A stretch of DNA of 64,000 bases from Chryseobacterium sp. BLS98 (lineage in GTDB: Bacteria > Bacteroidota > Bacteroidia > Flavobacteriales > Weeksellaceae). This document shows, piece by piece, positions 53,888 through 62,536 of this stretch. The stretch spans positions 62,001-126,000 of the forward strand of contig NZ_LFNF01000004.1 of NCBI RefSeq assembly GCF_001045445.1, in the 5' to 3' direction. The position numbers and the translations under genes were made by a program. The notes beneath the pieces were generated by a model. The model was not told the DNA's origin, searched no databases, and saw nothing but the letters and a program-made list of their open reading frames with translations. The stretch's first letter is position 1; each line of letters starts with the position of its first letter.

Positions 53888-53910
53888 AAAGGCAGCCTTT
53901 GGCTGCCTTT
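53888..53910 (-). terminator. Terminator of rpe
   Basis: AAAGGCAGCC with GGCTGCCTTT, loop 3 nt, 29 bp past the rpe stop on the minus strand; T-rich on the left side. Confidence 0.78.
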
Positions 53911-53938
53911 CCGTATAGATGTTTAAAATTTCAGATTT

Positions 53939-54589
53939 TTAAATCTTGAGTAATTCGATTGTTCTTTCCGGGTTTTCTGCAGAAAAAACTGCATTTCCCG
54001 CGACAAGAACGTCTGCTCCTGCTTCGAAAAGCTTAGAAGCATTGTCAAGATTTACTCCACCGTCAATTTCAATAAGTGCTGTGGAATTATTGCTTAAAAT
54101 AAGATCCTTGGTTTCTGCAATCTTTTTATACGTATTTTCAATGAATTTCTGGCCTCCGAATCCGGGGTTTACACTCATTAAAAGAACAAGATCAACATCG
54201 GCAATAATATCTTCAAGCATCAGTACCGGAGTAGAGGGATTTAAAACAACACCGGCCTTTGCCCCTTTGCTCTGAATATGATGAATAGTTCTGTGAAGAT
54301 GCGTGCAGGCCTCATAATGCACAGAAATAAGATCTGCTCCGTGATCGATGAATTCATCTACATACTTTTCCGGCTCTACAATCATCAGGTGGACATCAAC
54401 AAATTTTTTGGCATGTTGCTGTACCGTTTTCATGACTGGAAAGCCAAATGAAATGTTAGGTACAAATCTCCCGTCCATCACATCGATGTGGAACCAGTCT
54501 GCCTGTGAATTGTTCAGCATTTCAATGTCTCTTTGCAGATTCCCGAAGTCTGCGGATAACAGGGATGGAGCAATAAGCTTCGTTTTCAT
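53939..54589 (-). CDS. rpe: Ribulose-phosphate 3-epimerase
   Basis: 216 aa TIM barrel. IAPSLLSADFGNLQRDI, HIDVMDGRFVPNISFG (metal-binding His and Asp), HLMIVEPEKY, SVNPGFGGQKFIE and EIDGGVN are all conserved. It interconverts ribulose 5-phosphate and xylulose 5-phosphate in the pentose phosphate pathway. It follows the M42 peptidase by 127 bp, a gap filled by an inverted repeat. Confidence 0.97.
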   Translation of the reverse strand: MKTKLIAPSLLSADFGNLQRDIEMLNNSQADWFHIDVMDGRFVPNISFGFPVMKTVQQHAKKFVDVHLMIVEPEKYVDEFIDHGADLISVHYEACTHLHRTIHHIQSKGAKAGVVLNPSTPVLMLEDIIADVDLVLLMSVNPGFGGQKFIENTYKKIAETKDLILSNNSTALIEIDGGVNLDNASKLFEAGADVLVAGNAVFSAENPERTIELLKI

Positions 54590-54616
54590 TTTTACTTTTT
54601 ATACTTTACTTAGATT

Positions 54617-54711
54617 TTCAGATATCAGATTTCAGACATCAGATTTTACAAAAGATAACAAATACAGTCATTAAAGTCTAATATCTGATGTCTGAAATCT
54701 GGAGTCTGAAT
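54617..54711. repeat. Intergenic inverted repeat (CAGATTTCAGACATCAGA type)
   Basis: Left arm 54617-54646 contains CAGATTTCAGACATCAGAT; the right arm 54680-54711 contains ATCTGATGTCTGAAATCTG; about 27 of 31 positions pair, with a loop of about 35 nt. The GATTTCAGACATCAGA word is repetitive in itself (CAGA every 7-8 bp). Confidence 0.75.
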
Positions 54712-54716
54712 TGGAA

Positions 54717-55790
54717 TTAATGATACTTCAGTTTCATTTCCGGTTTGATCTTGAGAAGAGTTTCATAGATCAGCTGGATTACATTACCTACATCTTCCTT
54801 AGATACCATTTCCACCGTTGTGTGCATGTAGCGCAAAGGTAAGGAAATTAAAGCACTTGGAACTCCGCCGTTGGAATGGGCAAAAGCATCTGTGTCCGTT
54901 CCTGTAGCCCTGCTTGCTGCAGCTCTTTGAAACGGAATTTTTTTGCTTTTTGCTGTATCAATGATTAGCTCTCTGATGGTGTGATGAATGCTTGGCGCAA
55001 AGAAAACGACAGGCCCGTCACCACATTTCTGGTCACCCTCTTTTTTCTTTTCGATCATTGGGGTGGATGTATCGTGGGTAACGTCGGTTACAATGGCGAT
55101 ATTGGGTTTAATGGTATCAGCGATCATGTCTGCACCATACAGTCCTACTTCTTCCTGCACGGAGTTGGTGATGTACAGCCCAAATGGTATTGTTTTTTTG
55201 TTCTCTTTTAAAAGTCTTGCCACTTCTGCAATCATAAAACCACCGATTCTGTTGTCTAAGGCTCTGCATACAAAATACCGATCGTTCATTTCAAAGAATT
55301 CATCAGGGTAGGTGATCATGCATCCGACATAAATTCCCATTTCTTCAACTTCTTTTTTGGAAATCGCTCCGCAGTCGATGAATATATTTTCAATTTTCGG
55401 AGTCGGTTCATTTTGATTGGTTCTTGTGTGAATGGCTGGCCATCCGAATACTCCTTTTACGATTCCTTTTTCTCCGTGAATATGAACCACTTTTGAAGGA
55501 GCAATGGTCTGATCCGAGCCTCCGTTTCTGATAACGTAGATTAATCCGTCATCAGTAATGTAATTCACATACCATGAGATTTCATCTGCATGAGCTTCAA
55601 TTACTACTTTAAATTCAGCATCGGGATTCACTATCCCATAGCACGTTCCATAATGATCTACTTCTATTTTGTCTACATACGGTCTGATGTAATCCATCCA
55701 GATTTCCTGGCCTTTATGTTCGTAACCTGTTGGTGAAGAGGTGTTTAGGTATTTCTCTAAAAATTTCAAAGATTTCTTTTCAAATTTCAT
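54717..55790 (-). CDS. M42-family metallopeptidase (glutamyl/deblocking aminopeptidase type)
   Basis: 357 aa from ATG 55790 (MKFEKKSLKFLEKYLNTSSP), the family start; the frame extends upstream to 55937 without such character. Metal sites: AHADEIS, EEVGLYGAD, IVTDVTHD and the late His. The start SSPTGYEHKGQEI is typical. It forms large tetrahedral aminopeptidases that trim peptides in the cytoplasm. Divergent from the DUF4294 gene. Confidence 0.93.
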   Translation of the reverse strand: MKFEKKSLKFLEKYLNTSSPTGYEHKGQEIWMDYIRPYVDKIEVDHYGTCYGIVNPDAEFKVVIEAHADEISWYVNYITDDGLIYVIRNGGSDQTIAPSKVVHIHGEKGIVKGVFGWPAIHTRTNQNEPTPKIENIFIDCGAISKKEVEEMGIYVGCMITYPDEFFEMNDRYFVCRALDNRIGGFMIAEVARLLKENKKTIPFGLYITNSVQEEVGLYGADMIADTIKPNIAIVTDVTHDTSTPMIEKKKEGDQKCGDGPVVFFAPSIHHTIRELIIDTAKSKKIPFQRAAASRATGTDTDAFAHSNGGVPSALISLPLRYMHTTVEMVSKEDVGNVIQLIYETLLKIKPEMKLKYH

Positions 55791-55841
55791 AAAAGGGAAT
55801 GATTTTTGCGGGTAATTTTTGTTATTAGAAGTGTAAAAATA

Positions 55842-56546
55842 ATGAATTTTAGTAAGATTGTCTGTCTTTTCATCCTCTTTTTTGGAATCAGTGTTTTTGG
55901 TCAGAAGGATTCTATCATTGCAAAACCCCTCAATCAATACCCCGCTGAATCTTTAAAAACAGATGAGTTCGGTAATAGATACTATTACGATGAGCGTCAG
56001 AAGATGAAGGTTTATGAAATTAACGGAGAACCTGTGGTTGTACTGGATGAGCTGGTTCTGGTGAATAAGCCGCGGTTCAATAATCAACTGGACAAAAACT
56101 ACTACTACTTTCTTAATAAAAAGCTGAACAGGGTATATCCGTTATTTTTAACTGCCCTTCAGCAATACCGAGACATTCAGGCTGATATGACGGATATGGA
56201 CAGCAAAGCCAAAAGAAAATTTATAAAAGACAGGCAAACTATACTTGCAGATCAATACGAAAAACAGCTTAGAGATCTTACAACAACTGAAGGCCAGGTT
56301 TTTGCCAAGCTGATGAACAGGGCAACCGGAAAAAATGTTTATGAAATCATAAAAGAAATGAGAGGCGGGTGGAGCGCTTTTTGGTGGAATGTAAAAGGTA
56401 AAATGGCAGACATTGATCTGAAGGACCAATACAATCCCCACAAGAACAGAACGGATGAGTTTATAGAATCCCTTCTTCAGTCCAACTGGAATTCCGGCTA
56501 CCTGCAGCCTTATCCCGGAGCCGCCGATTTTAAAGTCAGAAAATAA
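55842..56546 (+). CDS. Exported DUF4294 protein
   Basis: 234 aa from ATG 55842, which gives a standard signal peptide (MNFSKIVCLFILFFGISVFGQ); an upstream start at 55806 is unlikely. The body has the DUF4294 blocks VVVLDELVLVNKPRFNNQLD, RVYPLFLTALQQYRDI and LMNRATGKNVYEIIKEMRGG, then a conserved SAFWWNVKGKMADIDLKDQY. Flavobacterial family of unknown function. Confidence 0.88.
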   Translation: MNFSKIVCLFILFFGISVFGQKDSIIAKPLNQYPAESLKTDEFGNRYYYDERQKMKVYEINGEPVVVLDELVLVNKPRFNNQLDKNYYYFLNKKLNRVYPLFLTALQQYRDIQADMTDMDSKAKRKFIKDRQTILADQYEKQLRDLTTTEGQVFAKLMNRATGKNVYEIIKEMRGGWSAFWWNVKGKMADIDLKDQYNPHKNRTDEFIESLLQSNWNSGYLQPYPGAADFKVRK

Positions 56547-56550
56547 ATAT

Positions 56551-56583
56551 AAAATTCCTGTAAGCCAGCTTACAGGAATTTTT
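56551..56583. terminator. Bidirectional terminator between DUF4294 and NUDIX genes
   Basis: AAAATTCCTGTAAG and CTTACAGGAATTTT around a CCAG loop. The right arm runs into the last codons of the NUDIX gene (stop at 56570), so both convergent genes share it. Confidence 0.85.
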
Positions 56584-56986
56584 CTTTTAATTTATCAAAT
56601 ACAATTTTATCTATCGGCAGGGGAAAAGGATTGTCGGGTCTGTCGATGTCAATCCATTCCGTTTTTTCGATGCAGGGATCAAGGATCAGGAAATCTTCTT
56701 CAGTAATAATGTTTACTATATAATATATGGTAAGAAGCTGCTCATTTTCTCTGAAACGTGAAACCAGAAAATCTTCCTGCGTATAAAAGTGCTCTACAAT
56801 TTCTATTTTTACATTCAGTTCTTCATCGAATTCCCGGTGAAGGCATTCCAAAAGTCCTTCCCCGAATTCCAGTCCTCCTCCCGGAAATTTCATTAAAGGT
56901 TCACCGGCATATTCTTCAAACAGGGTCAGTACTTTTTTGTCTTTTACTGCACATGCATATACTCTGATGTTGATCTTATCAATCAT
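56570..56986 (-). CDS. NUDIX hydrolase
   Basis: 138 aa. Complete Nudix box GGGLEFGEGLLECLHREFDE then EL (GX5EX7REUXEE). It hydrolyses a nucleoside diphosphate linked to another group; substrate not identifiable. The last codons lie inside the shared terminator. Confidence 0.93.
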   Translation of the reverse strand: MIDKINIRVYACAVKDKKVLTLFEEYAGEPLMKFPGGGLEFGEGLLECLHREFDEELNVKIEIVEHFYTQEDFLVSRFRENEQLLTIYYIVNIITEEDFLILDPCIEKTEWIDIDRPDNPFPLPIDKIVFDKLKEKFL

Positions 56987-57019
56987 ATATAATATTTTGT
57001 ATAGCTAAAATAAGGAAAT

Positions 57020-57235
57020 AAGTGGAATGGGCAAAAGGGCTAAAGAGCAAAAAGGCGAATTGCTGAAAGGCGAAAAGGAGTAAGGAAGAAAGCCAAGAAG
57101 GCTAAAAGGCAGATAAAGCTGATAGCGTAAATTAGTGAATAGAGTTTTAATTTACTCTTTAATTATAGCAGTTTTTACTTCTCCCAGTTTTATGTATTCC
57201 TAATGCCTTAACTTCTTTGCCTTTTAGCCCTTCCT
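57020..57235. repeat. Intergenic inverted repeat (GGCTAAAAGGC type) and purine-rich run
   Basis: A purine-rich stretch with repeated AAAGGCGAA / AAGGCTAAAAGGC words (57023-57115) faces CTTTGCCTTTTAGCCCTTCC at 57217-57236, which is its reverse complement (GGAAGGGCTAAAAGGCAAAG). It lies between the NUDIX gene and mnmD, both minus strand. Confidence 0.65.
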
Positions 57236-57240
57236 CTCAA

Positions 57241-57915
57241 TTACTGCTTCACCGCATTAATCATTTCCCGTTTTCCCGGAGGGCCCTGTTTTTTTTCCAC
57301 TTTAAAATTCAGTTCCTGGAGAATTCTTCTTACGCTTCCTTTGGAAGAGTAGGTTGTTAATAATCCGTTAACGGACATTTTGTCGGAAACCATCTCAAAC
57401 AGTGGCTTTTCCCACAGGTCCGGCTGTACTCTCGCCCCGAAGCAGTCATAATAAACAAGGTTGATTTCCGGTAAGTCTATGTCTTTCAGGTCAAAGAAGT
57501 CGCATTCAATCTTTTTCAGATTAAAGCCTGTAAGAATTTCTGTTGATTTTCCCCAGTCTGCCTGATGAATTTTTTGATAAATATTTTTGAATTCCGGGTT
57601 ATCAAAATGCTCAAAATAGGCAAGATCATTAATTTCGGATTCATTTATCGGGTATTTTTCAAGGGAAAAGTAATTAATGACATGATTTTTGTCAGTTTTT
57701 AAATATTCATTAATTGTCACCAAAACATTCAAACCTGTTCCAAAACCGAGTTCTAAAATATTAATTTCGTAATCATTTATCTGATTTAGTCCATTTTTGA
57801 TAAACACGTGTTCTGCTTCCTGAAGTGCTCCGTGATGAGAATGGTAGTTTTCATTTAAATCATTGATAAACAATGTTTTACTTCCGTCTTTTGTGGTCTT
57901 AATTTCTCTTTTCAA
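57241..57915 (-). CDS. mnmD: tRNA 5-methylaminomethyl-2-thiouridine methyltransferase MnmD
   Basis: 224 aa SAM-dependent enzyme, the stand-alone form of the MnmC1 domain. TTKDGSKTLFINDLNENYHS, HHGALQEAEHVFI, SAM-binding ILELGFGTGLNVLVT and NLVYYDCFGARVQPDLW are all present. It completes mnm5s2U34 in tRNA wobble positions. It reads away from ilvE with which it shares a short divergent promoter region. Confidence 0.93.
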   Translation of the reverse strand: MKREIKTTKDGSKTLFINDLNENYHSHHGALQEAEHVFIKNGLNQINDYEINILELGFGTGLNVLVTINEYLKTDKNHVINYFSLEKYPINESEINDLAYFEHFDNPEFKNIYQKIHQADWGKSTEILTGFNLKKIECDFFDLKDIDLPEINLVYYDCFGARVQPDLWEKPLFEMVSDKMSVNGLLTTYSSKGSVRRILQELNFKVEKKQGPPGKREMINAVKQ

Positions 57916-57928
57916 GCTATTTTTTTGT

Positions 57929-57936
57929 CAAATTTA
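57929..57936 (-). promoter_or_regulatory. Putative -7 box of mnmD
   Basis: TAAATTTG on the minus strand, 13 bp before the ATG. Confidence 0.55.
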
Positions 57937-57967
57937 CTCTAAAATTTTTATATTTAGAAAATTATGT

Positions 57968-57975
57968 TAAATTTG
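57968..57975 (+). promoter_or_regulatory. Putative -7 box of ilvE
   Basis: TAAATTTG, 25 bp before the ilvE ATG; the identical octamer serves mnmD on the other strand. Confidence 0.55.
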
Positions 57976-58000
57976 TAGAACATCGTAAAAATTTTAAAAA

Positions 58001-59074
58001 ATGATAATTCAAAAAACCGAGAACTCCAGACTTCCGGACTTCGATCCGAACAATTTTTCATTTGGAAATACTTTTATCGACCATATGGTGATATGTGAGT
58101 ATGAAAATGGAAAGTGGGGGGATGTAAAATTGGTTCCTTACGGCCCAATACCATTTACACCAGCCATGATGGGTGTAAACTATGGACAAGCTTGTTTTGA
58201 AGGTATGAAAGCTTATAAAGACAAAGACGGGCAGGTTTTCCTTTTCAGGCCGGAAAAGAATTTTGAACGTATCAACAAATCAGCGAAGCGTCTGGCAATG
58301 CCGGAAGTAACTGAAGAAATGTTTTTGGACGGATTAAAAGCATTAGTGGATATCGACAGAAACTGGATCCCGCAGGGAGAAGGTATGTCATTGTATATCA
58401 GACCATTGATTTTTGCTACAGAGGAAGCTCTGAAAGCAAGAGTAGCCAATAAATATATGTTTGCCATCGTTGCAACACCAGCAAAAAGCTATTATTCAGA
58501 ACCTGTTTCTGTGAAAATTTCAGACCATTATTCAAGAGCAGCCAACGGAGGGGTAGGTTCTGCTAAGGCAGCAGGTAACTATGCTGCTTCTTTCTATCCT
58601 ACACAGCTTGCTATCGAAGAAGGCTATGAGCAAATTATCTGGACAGATGATGCTACTCACGAATATTTTGAAGAAAGTGGAACAATGAACGTATTTGTAA
58701 GAATTAACGATACCATTTATACACCACCTACTTCTGAAAAAATCCTTGACGGGGTAACGAGAGACAGCTTCATCCAGCTTGCTAAAAAGAGAGGAATTGA
58801 AGTGAAAATAGAGCCTGTAGCAGTAAAAACTGTTATAGAAGCTCAAAAGAACGGAACCCTGAAAGAAGTTTGGGGAGTAGGTACAGCTGTTGTAACTACT
58901 GTATTCCAGGCCTTAGGATACCAGGGCGAGAAGCTTGAACTTCCAAAACTGTCTGATGAGGAAAGCTTTGCAGCAATTCTTAAAAAGGATCTTACAGATC
59001 TTCAGAACAACCTTAGCGAAGATCCTTTCGGATGGAGAGTTATGGTTGAAAAAGACGTTCTGGAAACTGTTTAA
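58001..59074 (+). CDS. ilvE: Branched-chain amino acid aminotransferase
   Basis: 357 aa fold-type IV PLP enzyme. FGNTFIDHMVICEYENGKW, GQACFEGMKAY, YIRPLIFATEEAL, the PLP Lys in GGVGSAKAAGNYAASF and EESGTMNVFV. It transfers amino groups to and from the keto acids of Leu, Ile and Val. Full length; single gene with its own terminator. Confidence 0.96.
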   Translation: MIIQKTENSRLPDFDPNNFSFGNTFIDHMVICEYENGKWGDVKLVPYGPIPFTPAMMGVNYGQACFEGMKAYKDKDGQVFLFRPEKNFERINKSAKRLAMPEVTEEMFLDGLKALVDIDRNWIPQGEGMSLYIRPLIFATEEALKARVANKYMFAIVATPAKSYYSEPVSVKISDHYSRAANGGVGSAKAAGNYAASFYPTQLAIEEGYEQIIWTDDATHEYFEESGTMNVFVRINDTIYTPPTSEKILDGVTRDSFIQLAKKRGIEVKIEPVAVKTVIEAQKNGTLKEVWGVGTAVVTTVFQALGYQGEKLELPKLSDEESFAAILKKDLTDLQNNLSEDPFGWRVMVEKDVLETV

Positions 59075-59100
59075 TGTAAGATTATTTCATTCAATAATAG

Positions 59101-59133
59101 AACCGGCGGAATAAATTTCTGCCGGTTTTTTTA
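59101..59133 (+). terminator. Terminator of ilvE
   Basis: AACCGGC (59101-59107) pairs with GCCGGTT (59121-59127), followed by T-rich sequence. Confidence 0.85.
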
Positions 59134-59177
59134 TTTTCTCGTTAAATATTGGTAATTTTTCAGAAAATTTAGAATAT

Positions 59178-60479
59178 ATGCAATTCGTGAAGTTCAAATT
59201 ACCTCTTGGCCTGCTTTCTATGATCAGTGTTTTGGCGGTCTCCTCATGCAGCAAAGACGATGACGGAGAAATGCTGGTAAATGATACAGCTACCATAACT
59301 GTAGAAAATGTAATTGAAAGTAAACCACTGACACAGTTTGGGACCTTCCAGAACACTGGTTCGTCACCTGTTATTAATCCGGGGGAATCGGCGTCTTTTA
59401 CTTTTTATGCAGGAAAAGGACAGGCGGTGAGTTTTGCAGCGATGTACGGAAACAGCAACGACCTGTTTTTTGCACCCGCCAATCCGGGAATCAAGCTCTA
59501 TCAGGATAACGGAAGTCCGGTAACGGGAGATGTATCTTCACAAATCAAGCTCTGGGACAATGGAACACGTGTGAATCAAGTTCCTGGATCTGCAGTTACC
59601 CATCCCGGTACAGCAGAAACCAATGTAAAAAATGTTGCTGAAGTTGCAGGAACCGATGATCAGGGACATGCTTATCTGCCTGCTTCACAGTTATTAAAAG
59701 CGGAAATAACTCATGAAGGAGGAACAAAATTCACATTAAAATTAACCAATATTTCAGGTGGCACAGCCAATGAAACCCCAATCAGTGCCGGAATCTGGGC
59801 CGTTTCCCATATCTCAGGAACAACACTTCTGAAACAGGATCCTATTTTTTCTCCTGGGAAACCTTCTGCCAATGGCTTGACGGATCTTGCTGAAACCGGA
59901 AAAACAACACCATTAGAACAATACCTTACGGGCATTACAGGTTCTAATTCTGCATTCTCACCAGTATTAGTCGTAGTATACAGCGGTAATGATAATCCTA
60001 TATTTAAAACCGGTGAAAATGATCGGGGTGAAGGTTTAAAGGAGCTTTCACAGCAGGGCAATGCCGATGTTCTGGCTGCTTTTCTGAAAACAAAGCCCGG
60101 TGTAAAACAAGTATTCGTTCTTAAAGATCCGGCTACAAGTATTTTACAGCCCAGAATAAACGGTAACGATGGCGGTAAAGCCTCACAGGTAATATCTGCC
60201 CATAAAGGAGATCGTATTGCTTTGGCAACCATGTATGCACAATCCAATGACTGGTTCATCGCAGCTACAAATAATGGGGTAGATGGTTCCACCAGAGGTG
60301 ATATCTCTTCCATCATGGCACTTTTTGACAGCGGAACCCTGGAAAGTTCTTTTCCCGGAGCTCATATAGGAGCGGCGCCGGCGCAGGCTGAAAGCCAGCC
60401 GGTACAGCAGCTTGCCAACCCGAACCAGTTCAATACACTTCCTTCACTTCCGCAGATGATTAAAGTGACCATTCAATAA
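59178..60479 (+). CDS. Lipoprotein with two spondin-like domains
   Basis: 433 aa. Lipoprotein signal with lipobox SSC (VLAVSSCSKDDD). Two copies of a spondin-N-like unit: first about 35-250 (ITVENVIESKPLTQFGTFQN, GQAVSFAAMYGNSNDLFFAP, GDVSSQIKLWDNGTRVNQ), second in the C-terminal half (GDRIALATMYAQSNDWFIAA, GDISSIMALFDSGT). The paired blocks show an internal duplication. Surface-attached; function unknown. Confidence 0.85.
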   Translation: MQFVKFKLPLGLLSMISVLAVSSCSKDDDGEMLVNDTATITVENVIESKPLTQFGTFQNTGSSPVINPGESASFTFYAGKGQAVSFAAMYGNSNDLFFAPANPGIKLYQDNGSPVTGDVSSQIKLWDNGTRVNQVPGSAVTHPGTAETNVKNVAEVAGTDDQGHAYLPASQLLKAEITHEGGTKFTLKLTNISGGTANETPISAGIWAVSHISGTTLLKQDPIFSPGKPSANGLTDLAETGKTTPLEQYLTGITGSNSAFSPVLVVVYSGNDNPIFKTGENDRGEGLKELSQQGNADVLAAFLKTKPGVKQVFVLKDPATSILQPRINGNDGGKASQVISAHKGDRIALATMYAQSNDWFIAATNNGVDGSTRGDISSIMALFDSGTLESSFPGAHIGAAPAQAESQPVQQLANPNQFNTLPSLPQMIKVTIQ

Positions 60480-60761
60480 GACGGTTATTTAAATATAAAA
60501 CGTTATATCACTTCGTTATGGGGTGATATTTTATTTTTAGCTGCAAATATTTCTCCAATTGGAAGGATGATGGGTGTAATGATTTAAATAATCTTAAGCA
60601 CTTAATTAATTCTTGATGGTTAAAAAATTAAAGTTTAAAGTGTCCCCAATTTATCAGTCACCGGGTCGTTCATTTTTAAATATTTAATCTTCCGATTTTT
60701 CAATCTTTTTTTCAACCTATTGAACAATATTTCTCCGAAATGCGTATTTTCGCAAAAGTTT

Positions 60762-61274
60762 ATGAAAAAATTACTCTTCATATCAGCAATAACCCTCTTA
60801 AGCTGCAACAGAAAAGCTCCTGTGGCCCATCCTCCTGTAGGCGGAGTGTTGAGTCAGAAAGATCTGGATGTTTCCAAGGAAAGGATGAGAAATCTGAATA
60901 CTATAGAACGGGGCCAGATTCAGAACTGGATCAGCGGTCAGCCCGTAAAGTATTATCCTACACAGCTTAATTACTGGGTAAGTGTTGAAGGTTTTGATCA
61001 GAGAGAAAGAAGAGCGGATAATACCCCGATTTCTTATTCTTATGATCTGTATGATTTTGATGAAACCAAGATCTACGACAAACCTTTTGAAAGAAGAGAT
61101 GCCAGATTCGGACATTTTGATGAACTGAAAGCGGTAGAGAATGCCTTGCGTTTTATGCATGATGGAGAGGAAGTAACGCTTTTGGTCCCTTCTTCACTGG
61201 CCTACGGAACCTATGGAGACGAAAAGAATATAGACAACGATATCCCACTAATCATAAAATTAAAAGCGCTATAA
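60762..61274 (+). CDS. gldI: GldI-like lipoprotein, FKBP-type peptidyl-prolyl isomerase
   Basis: 170 aa from ATG 60762, which yields a lipoprotein signal (lipobox LLSC, MKKLLFISAITLLSC); an upstream ATG at 60720 is not used. The C-terminal half is FKBP-like (GHFDELKAVENALRFMHDGE, EVTLLVPSSLAYGTYGD, IPLIIKLKAL). Small lipoprotein FKBPs of this layout in flavobacteria are GldI, linked to gliding motility. The aromatic FKBP pocket is only partly conserved. Starts 3 bp before the next prolyl isomerase. Confidence 0.75.
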   Translation: MKKLLFISAITLLSCNRKAPVAHPPVGGVLSQKDLDVSKERMRNLNTIERGQIQNWISGQPVKYYPTQLNYWVSVEGFDQRERRADNTPISYSYDLYDFDETKIYDKPFERRDARFGHFDELKAVENALRFMHDGEEVTLLVPSSLAYGTYGDEKNIDNDIPLIIKLKAL

Positions 61275-61277
61275 ATA

Positions 61278-62396
61278 ATGAAATTGTTTAACAAGCATAT
61301 AATTCTGGCAGCGGCAAGTATTTCGCTGATGAGTTGTACCCCAATCTATAAAAAAATGAACGTAGACAAAGAAACTTACGAAGGTCTTCATGACGGACTT
61401 TATGCAAATCTTCAGACTTCCAAAGGAAACCTGATCGTGCAGTTCGAAGACAAAAAAGCACCGGTAACTGTAGCCAATTTTATTGGTCTTGCAGAAGGAA
61501 AGATAGACAACAAAGCAAAGGCTAAAGGAGTTCCTTTTTATGACGGAACTATTTTCCACAGAGTGATCAAAGATTTCATGATTCAGGGAGGTGATCCTCA
61601 GGGGACAGGAATGGGAGATCCTGGATATAAATTTGAGGACGAGAAAAACGACCTTAAGCATACAGGTAAGGGAATTCTTTCTATGGCTAACTCAGGACCA
61701 AACACCAACGGTTCTCAGTTTTTCATCACTGAAGTGGCTACTCCGTGGTTAGACGGAAGACACACGATCTTCGGAAAAGTGGTAAAAGGTAACGATGTGA
61801 TTGACGCGATTGCTAACGTAGAAAAAGGTGCTCAGGACAAACCTAAAACAGATGTTGTTTTAGAAAAAGTATCTGTATTCAGTAAAGGAGACGAATACAA
61901 AAACTACGATGCAGCAAAAACTTTCGCAGAAGGAAAAGCTAAAATTGCAGAAAACAACAAAGCTTATATCGCTAAAGAAGAAGCTGAGAGAAAGAAAAAA
62001 GAAGAAGAATTCAAAGCTAACCAGGAAAAAATGGTGGAAAACCTTAAATCTGGAATGCAGAAAACTGAATCCGGATTATATTACAAAATCACTAAAACAG
62101 TTGCAGGAGGAAAAGCTCCTAAAGCCGGTGACAATGTATCTGTACACTATGCAGGTAAATTAATCGACGGGACAGAATTCGATTCTTCATTCAAAAGAAA
62201 CGAGCCTATCGAAATTCCAATCGGAATGGGAAGAGTGATCAAAGGATGGGATGAAGGTATCCTGTTATTAAAAGAAGGTGAAACTGCTACATTACTGATT
62301 CCGCCGGCAATGGCTTACGGAGAAAGAGGAGCAGGAGGTGTTATTCCGCCAAATGCATGGTTAGTTTTCGATGTTGAGCTTGTGAAAGTGCAGTAA
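61278..62396 (+). CDS. Cyclophilin-FKBP double peptidyl-prolyl isomerase lipoprotein
   Basis: 372 aa with lipobox MSC (SLMSCTPIYKK). N-terminal cyclophilin domain (about 38-205: FHRVIKDFMIQGGDPQGTG, NTNGSQFFITE, WLDGRHTIFGKVV), a charged helical linker (KEEAERKKKEEEFKANQEKM), and a C-terminal FKBP domain (about 260-372: VSVHYAGKLIDGTEFDSSFK, IPPAMAYGERGAG, GVIPPNAWLVFDVELVK). Both catalytic folds look intact. It sits 3 bp after the GldI-like gene, in one operon. Confidence 0.93.
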   Translation: MKLFNKHIILAAASISLMSCTPIYKKMNVDKETYEGLHDGLYANLQTSKGNLIVQFEDKKAPVTVANFIGLAEGKIDNKAKAKGVPFYDGTIFHRVIKDFMIQGGDPQGTGMGDPGYKFEDEKNDLKHTGKGILSMANSGPNTNGSQFFITEVATPWLDGRHTIFGKVVKGNDVIDAIANVEKGAQDKPKTDVVLEKVSVFSKGDEYKNYDAAKTFAEGKAKIAENNKAYIAKEEAERKKKEEEFKANQEKMVENLKSGMQKTESGLYYKITKTVAGGKAPKAGDNVSVHYAGKLIDGTEFDSSFKRNEPIEIPIGMGRVIKGWDEGILLLKEGETATLLIPPAMAYGERGAGGVIPPNAWLVFDVELVKVQ

Positions 62397-62416
62397 TTGA
62401 ATTTTAAAATATATTG

Positions 62417-62443
62417 AAGCCGTCCGCGAGGATGGCTTTTTTA
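62417..62443 (+). terminator. Terminator of the prolyl isomerase operon
   Basis: AAGCCGTCC pairs with GGATGGCTT around a GCGA tetraloop, then T6. Confidence 0.88.
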
Positions 62444-62536
62444 TTATTGAAATTAATAGAATAAAAGTTGTATAAATAATAAAAACAGATATTTCTATTT
62501 TAGCGCAAATTCCCTATTTTCGTGTAAATTATCCAC

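Larger units (their letters stand above)
53611..53938. other. 328-bp gap with two similar hairpins and a repeated leader word
   Basis: AAAAACTAATAACCA at 53739-53753 followed by CTCAAATT repeats the sequence at 50930-50958. It is followed by the hairpin at 53777-53805. A second GGCAGCC hairpin (53888-53910) serves rpe. The first part may be a small RNA gene of 60-100 nt. Confidence 0.45.

Noticed and set aside
59711..60316. 201-codon minus-strand ORF inside the spondin gene
   Set aside because: Shadow frame; the plus-strand gene has signal peptide and repeated domains.
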